From Leptospira sp. WS92.C1 (GTDB lineage Bacteria > Spirochaetota > Leptospiria > Leptospirales > Leptospiraceae), in NCBI RefSeq assembly GCF_040833975.1, contig NZ_CP162130.1, positions 1,934,501 to 1,998,500 of the forward strand: a DNA stretch of 64,000 bases. Reading direction: 5' to 3'. Both the position numbers and the translations under genes were made by a program. Under the pieces are notes generated by a model. The model did no database searches. It saw only the letters and a list, made by a program, of their open reading frames with translations, and was not told the origin of the DNA. The stretch's first letter is position 1, and every line of letters begins with the position of its first letter. This document shows, one piece after another, positions 56,454-64,000 of this stretch.

Positions 56454-58227
56454 AACGGATTCAGATCGTATTTTTCTTGATCTTTGGCGTGGGTTGTTTT
56501 GTCTCTAAAAAATCGGAAATCCCTTTTTATGAACTTCTGCGAGATCGTAAAATCGAAGTGTTCTTTTCGTATCCCGATCGTTATACGCCTCATTTCAAAA
56601 AACGGAATGTTCGGGATCACATTTTAAAACGAATCCGAGAGACCGAGTTTTCCATTGATTTTTGGATCTATTCGTTTGACGATTCGGAAATTCTACAGGA
56701 ACTGCAAAACGCAAAACGTAGAGGAGTACGAATTCAAATTTTGTCGGATCCGGAAAAAGAATATTCCGAAGAGCTGAAAGGTCTTGGATTGTTTCAAAGG
56801 TGGGACCGATCCGGATTACAACATTCTAAAATTCTAATTTTTGATCGTAAAAAGGTATTCTTGGGTTCCGGGAATTTTACCTGGTATGGGCTCGAAAACG
56901 ATCTGAATGGATACGTCGATTTTGAACTTTTCGATTCTGAAATCGAATCGTTTTACGCTTTTTTAAAAGAGGATCCGGGAATCACCGCTTTGGAAATCAA
57001 GCCGTTTTTGTTTTATATATCTCCGGAAAAGGGAAGGTTGAGTCAAAATCTACTTTTGAGAGAGGTGGATCGTGCAAAACATTCGATCCGTTATCTGATC
57101 TTTGATCATTTTGATTCGGTACTGACTTCCAGATTGTCCTTAGCGGATCGAAGAGGATTGGAAATCCAAGGAGTGTATGATTCTCCCGTGGATAACGAAG
57201 GAAAGTATCTCGCAAACGTTTTTCAAAATCCGAATTCGATGATTTTGGGAGACGGAAACGAGGAACGTATTCCCGGAGATTCTTTTGGAAAGGGAGGTTT
57301 GCTGCACCATAAAACCATGATACTGGATGAACGGACTTTAATTTCAGGATCGTATAATTTTTCAGTGAGCGCCAGGGATCATAATCGTGAAATTATGTTT
57401 CGTACCGAAGATTCGTTTGTGGTCAACGAATACTTGCAGGAATGGGTTCGCATAAAAAGTGCAGCGATTCCCTATCGACCCTCTTTTCTGGAACAAAAGA
57501 CTGATTCTGCCAATCGTTTCTTTTTTCGATTTTTGGAGGGAAGTATTCCAAACGACACGGAACAGGCGATTTGTAGAGAGAATTTTTTTACGAAGGAATC
57601 CGTATATTTGGAATCTGGGGAATCGTTTTTCAAATCGATTTTGGAGTATTCATTGGATCCGGGAGAATCGTGCAGGACTGTTTCCGGTTTCACAAAAGTC
57701 AGTAGCGGTTATACGGGGAGAAAGTCCAATCATCCGGTTAAGACTGAGAATTTTCGAAACTTAGGTAAACTGTTTCAAAAAGACGGTCGTTTGTTGTTGC
57801 AATCGATGGAGGTCGGATCGGGGCAGGACGCGTTTGTTCAAAAACCGGTGCTCCTCTTTTTACCAGATTATTTTTCGATTCTTTCGGGAAACATTTTTGT
57901 ACCCAATGCGATTTTATCCTCGTTTTCTTTTCGGAAAGCTTTCTTATTTCAGAAAGGATCCGGTCCGTATGAAATCCCGTTTCAGCAAAGCGGAAACTTG
58001 TTGAGTGCGGTACCAAACTCTACGGAAGGATTTTTATTTTTAGAATCCGATTTTGCGTTTTGGGCGTTTTGTTTTCATTCCCGTTCGAAAACCGGTGTAG
58101 AATTTACGGAATTGATCGACGAAATGTTATCCTTTCGTAAGAGCGAGATTCCGACTAACGCTGAAATTTTGCCGGAGATCGTCGCGATAGAAAAAAGAAA
58201 GGAATCCGGATCGTATTGTTATCAATA

Positions 58228-58231
<4 letters not shown>
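56450..58231 (+). CDS. Phospholipase D-family lipoprotein with two HKD motifs
   Basis: 593 residues from the ATG overlapping the upstream stop. The signal ends FGVGC (Cys16), so the protein is probably lipidated. Two HxKxxxxD motifs are intact: HSKILIFD (125-132) with GSGNFTWYG, and HHKTMILD (286-293) with GSYNFSVSA. This pairing makes one PLD active site, used by nucleases, phospholipases and transphosphatidylases; the arrangement resembles Nuc-like endonucleases. The last ~230 residues have a [10 protein letters not shown] segment reminiscent of the LTD proteins of the same operon. The stop shares four nt with the convergent ligase gene. Confidence 0.85.
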
Positions 58232-59559
<1,328 letters not shown>

Positions 59560-59655
59560 CCCAGATTCTGCACAACCTGAGAATTGTAAATTCGATAATT
59601 TGTTTCAATCCGATGGAACTTTGGGATTCCGGCGAATCTACGACAGGAGACTATG

Positions 59656-60966
59656 ATGAGAATTCTTTATTTTTCCGATACCTTTCTTCCCAAGGTGGAC
59701 GGTGTCGCGATCTCGATGAAAAACTTCGCCGATCTTCTTTCAAAACGTGGGCATACATTTATGATCTGTTGTCCTCGGTATGGAGAAGGTGATTCCGATG
59801 CGGCGACCGATTCGATTCGAGTCGAACGATTTCGAAGCGGTTATCTTCCGAGTTATCCTGATATTAAAGTCGTTCTTCCTTCTCCGAGTAAGATCAAAAG
59901 ACTGATTAAGGAATTCGAACCGGATCTGGTCCACATTCACACTCCGGGGCTTCTCGGGCTTTACGGAATCAATGCTACCGAAAAATACGGAATTCCTACG
60001 ATCGGAACGTATCACACCCTAATGTCCGAGCAGGACATGTATCTTTCCTTTTATAGACTTTTAAAATTGGACAAACTATTTTTAAGGGCGAGTAAGTCGG
60101 ACAAAAAGCTGAAGATCAAGGATTTGAGTAAAATTGAAAAAACGGATAAGTTCAATATTCGAAAAAAGATCATTCTTAAAATTTCGAATAATATCTACGA
60201 ACGTTGCGACCTGATCATTTCCCCATCTCATCTCATTGAAAAACAGCTCCGGGAATTCGGTCTCAAGACAAAAATCGCAGTGATTTCCAACGGACTCGAT
60301 CTCACAAGTTTTAAGGGAATTCCCAAAAAACTTTCGACCTCTCCCAAATTGTTGCATGTGGGACGAATTTCCTACGAAAAGAATTGTGATGTAATTCTCA
60401 ATTCATTCAAACTGATTCACGACAGTATTCCCGATTCGACTCTCACGATCATCGGAGACGGACCGGCTCTTCCTTCGCTCAAGATTCAGGCGCAAAATCT
60501 GGGAATCGAAAATGCGGTCACATTTACGGGCTTTATCAAAAGAGAACAACTTCCCCAAGAATATCCGAAATACGATTTGTTTCTGACCGCATCTACGATG
60601 GAAACTCAAGGACTTGTGATTTTAGAATCGGTCGCTTGCGGTCTTCCCGCGGTTGGTGTGGATTCTTTTGCAATTCCCGAATTGATCCATGACGGCAAAA
60701 ACGGTTATATCGCAAAGCCGTTTGATGTAAAAGCGATCGCGGAAAAATCGATCGAGATTTTAAAAGATTCCGCTCTCTATGAAAAATTTTCCGAGGAATC
60801 GATTCGTATTTCAAAGGGACACGAAATGAATGCGTGTGTGGATAAAATGGAAGAGGTTTATAAAACGATAGCCAGTGTCAAAAACAAGAAAAAAAGAAAT
60901 ACACTGATCAATATGCTTTTTTCTCTTCCGGATCCGGTCGATCAGTTTTTTCGATTTTTGGAATGA
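59656..60966 (+). CDS. GT4 family glycosyltransferase
   Basis: 436 residues from ATG 59656, which has AGGAG at a better distance than the ATG three nt upstream. An N-terminal GT4 fold ([38 protein letters not shown]) is followed by the C-terminal GT-B domain with [14 protein letters not shown], and the nucleotide-sugar EX7E region ([20 protein letters not shown]). Similar enzymes transfer hexoses to lipids such as diacylglycerol or to LPS. Its acceptor is not known. Confidence 0.88.
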   Translation: MRILYFSDTFLPKVDGVAISMKNFADLLSKRGHTFMICCPRYGEGDSDAATDSIRVERFRSGYLPSYPDIKVVLPSPSKIKRLIKEFEPDLVHIHTPGLLGLYGINATEKYGIPTIGTYHTLMSEQDMYLSFYRLLKLDKLFLRASKSDKKLKIKDLSKIEKTDKFNIRKKIILKISNNIYERCDLIISPSHLIEKQLREFGLKTKIAVISNGLDLTSFKGIPKKLSTSPKLLHVGRISYEKNCDVILNSFKLIHDSIPDSTLTIIGDGPALPSLKIQAQNLGIENAVTFTGFIKREQLPQEYPKYDLFLTASTMETQGLVILESVACGLPAVGVDSFAIPELIHDGKNGYIAKPFDVKAIAEKSIEILKDSALYEKFSEESIRISKGHEMNACVDKMEEVYKTIASVKNKKKRNTLINMLFSLPDPVDQFFRFLE

Positions 60967-60967
60967 C

Positions 60968-62628
<1,661 letters not shown>

Positions 62629-62755
62629 TGTGTATAACTTTGTGCGGTAAGCCAGAAAATCAAGAGAAAAGCACGGAAAGAACCCTGATTCAAGCTTTTC
62701 GCTTTGAGAAATCCTTTACTTTCTCGTCTATTTAAAATAGAGTCACCTGCGTTCT

Positions 62756-64000
62756 ATGGCACGAAAAATACATCCAGAAATTTTGAAATTTCTTTCCGGC
62801 ATCTCTCTCTTTCAAAAATTATCGCCGGCGGTTCTCACTCGTATCTATCAAAATATCGAGGAAAGAAATATATACAATCACGATGTTGTCTACTATCGCG
62901 GTGATATCTCGGACAAATTATTTATAGTAAGACACGGCGAGGTCATGCTTACTTTCGGAGAATCCAGTAAAGCCGTAAAGTATCTGGGTGAGGGTGAGTT
63001 TTTTGCGGAAAATAGTCTGATGACTCGTACTCAACACGGTGGATCCGCGATCGCTGTTATGGATTCTCTTTTGTATGTTTTAGACGGTCATTTTTTTCTC
63101 AAACTCGCGGAAAAGGAACAAACTCTATCAAAGAATCTGATTCGTTTGATGAGCAATCGATTTCGAGAACATCTCGAACCGGAAGACAAACTAACGTCGG
63201 TTCCTCGAAGAATGATCTGTCATATCCCTTTGGAAGAAGTGAAGGGTTATAAAGAAAAGTTAGATTCCATCGTAAAAATCGGCGGCCATTCTCACGAAGG
63301 AAAGATGACGTTGGTTCCCATGGAATCCTTTGAGAAAGTCAGCATCCAGGATGCGATCCGGAAATTATCTCTGATGAGAAATCAGTTCCCGGTGATTCAT
63401 CTTTACTTTCAACACGCTGGACTGAAACCGGAGTTGGATAAACTTTTGTTTCAAGCAGATCAGATCGTATTTTGGGAAGACAATCCGGAACGGAATCAAA
63501 AGAAAAAAACCGAAATCCTAACGTATTTCCGTTCTCGGATCCGCAATTTTGCCGGAAGAACGATTCGATATATCGATTCTTCCAGTTCGATACATCCCGA
63601 AGATAGTGTAAAACACCAGAGAATCTTTCATAAAGAGGAGACATTCGGAAGATATCTCGTTTCGAGAACCAGAGGTCTTGCGTTGGGAGGTGGTGGGGCG
63701 AGAGCGCTGGCACATGTTGGACTTTTAAAAGTATTAGAAAAAGAGGATATAAAAATCGACTTTGTCTCCGGCGCCTCGTTTGGGGCGGTGATCGCGGCTT
63801 TGTATGCAAGAGGCGAAAACACGGACACGATTCAAAAGATGATTTATAAGTTTTTCGGAGGATTGGATAAACCTTTTGATCCGACCGTTCCTCTTGTTTC
63901 GTTTTTTAAAGGTAAAAAAATGAATCGTATGCTCAAGGATGCGTTCGGTTCCACTCTGATCGAAGATTTGAAAATCCCTTTTGTTACATCCGCGGTGGAT
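62756..64000 (+). CDS. Patatin-like phospholipase with degenerate cyclic-nucleotide-binding domain (3' end beyond window)
   Basis: At least 415 residues, open to the window edge. Residues about 15-135 form a cyclic-nucleotide-binding fold (VVYYRGDISDKLFIVRHGEVML), but the phosphate-binding cassette reads FFAENSLMTRTQHGGSA, where the usual FGE and R-(S/T)-A are not intact. A middle region of about 145-295 resembles the NTE regulatory part. The patatin domain begins with GLALGGGGARALAHVG (oxyanion loop, 311-316) and has GASFG (339-343) with nucleophile Ser341. The catalytic Asp is outside the window. Neuropathy-target-esterase-like lysophospholipases have this arrangement. Confidence 0.87.
   Translation, partial: MARKIHPEILKFLSGISLFQKLSPAVLTRIYQNIEERNIYNHDVVYYRGDISDKLFIVRHGEVMLTFGESSKAVKYLGEGEFFAENSLMTRTQHGGSAIAVMDSLLYVLDGHFFLKLAEKEQTLSKNLIRLMSNRFREHLEPEDKLTSVPRRMICHIPLEEVKGYKEKLDSIVKIGGHSHEGKMTLVPMESFEKVSIQDAIRKLSLMRNQFPVIHLYFQHAGLKPELDKLLFQADQIVFWEDNPERNQKKKTEILTYFRSRIRNFAGRTIRYIDSSSSIHPEDSVKHQRIFHKEETFGRYLVSRTRGLALGGGGARALAHVGLLKVLEKEDIKIDFVSGASFGAVIAALYARGENTDTIQKMIYKFFGGLDKPFDPTVPLVSFFKGKKMNRMLKDAFGSTLIEDLKIPFVTSAVD

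Overview
The window reads as one stretch of spirochaete chromosome, almost certainly Leptospira. Supporting features are moderate GC with A/T-rich wobble, many short-signal lipoproteins, a bacterial XPB helicase, a GT9/DUF4254 envelope locus, STAS and PP2C signalling proteins, a diverged FliG-like protein, and an unlinked bioF-D-A-B biotin operon. The genus is my inference from gene content; the species cannot be fixed from sequence alone. I saw no rRNA, tRNA, CRISPR array, insertion sequence or prophage. Gene density is very high, and most neighbours on one strand overlap by 4 nt or are a few bases apart.

Layout. 1-9.6 kb is a thiol/redox region: gamma-glutamyltranspeptidase, glutamate-cysteine ligase and a GshF-type ATP-grasp ligase on the plus strand. 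Converging on them are a glutaredoxin-fold protein, a CGFS monothiol glutaredoxin, two BolA proteins, an ABC-2 exporter, a disulfide oxidoreductase and a glyoxalase II-like hydrolase whose start is non-canonical. 9.6-18.4 kb holds a STAS protein, a metallo-beta-lactamase-fold enzyme, glycerol kinase and a minus-strand operon: sppA, an MBOAT acyltransferase, a lipoprotein, a SpoIIE-type phosphatase, a small unknown and a FliG-like protein. 18.5-27.1 kb holds an aldose epimerase, XPB helicase, aspartate aminotransferase, an SH3-like exported protein, an alpha/beta hydrolase, a sodium/solute symporter and homoserine kinase. 27.2-34.8 kb holds two unknowns, a membrane-anchored DsbA-like protein, malate dehydrogenase and the biotin operon. 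35-47 kb is housekeeping: SGNH lipoprotein, serB, mutS, trpF, pgeF, CheY-like, leuB, argD, a phosphohexomutase and an aminotransferase. 47-52 kb holds an unknown, rpmB, nth, a thioesterase, a GGQ release-factor-like protein and uvrC.

52-58.2 kb is the most unusual block: a tightly coupled operon of a lamin-tail-like (LTD) surface lipoprotein, a predicted outer-membrane protein and a lipoprotein with two phospholipase D HKD motifs. The LTD gene is cut by an in-frame TAA. 58.2-62.6 kb encodes envelope polysaccharide functions (O-antigen ligase/polymerase-like, GT4, GT9, DUF4254). The window ends inside a patatin-like phospholipase with a degenerate cyclic-nucleotide-binding domain.

The first block should make, recycle and use glutathione. 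bioF-D-A-B should convert pimeloyl thioester to biotin. serB, argD, leuB, trpF, thrB and the aminotransferases supply amino acids. The LTD/outer-membrane/PLD operon is the best candidate for an undescribed exported system. A recurring layout feature is that convergent genes share their stop codons (TTAA, TTAG or CTAA), so no intergenic terminator fits between them.
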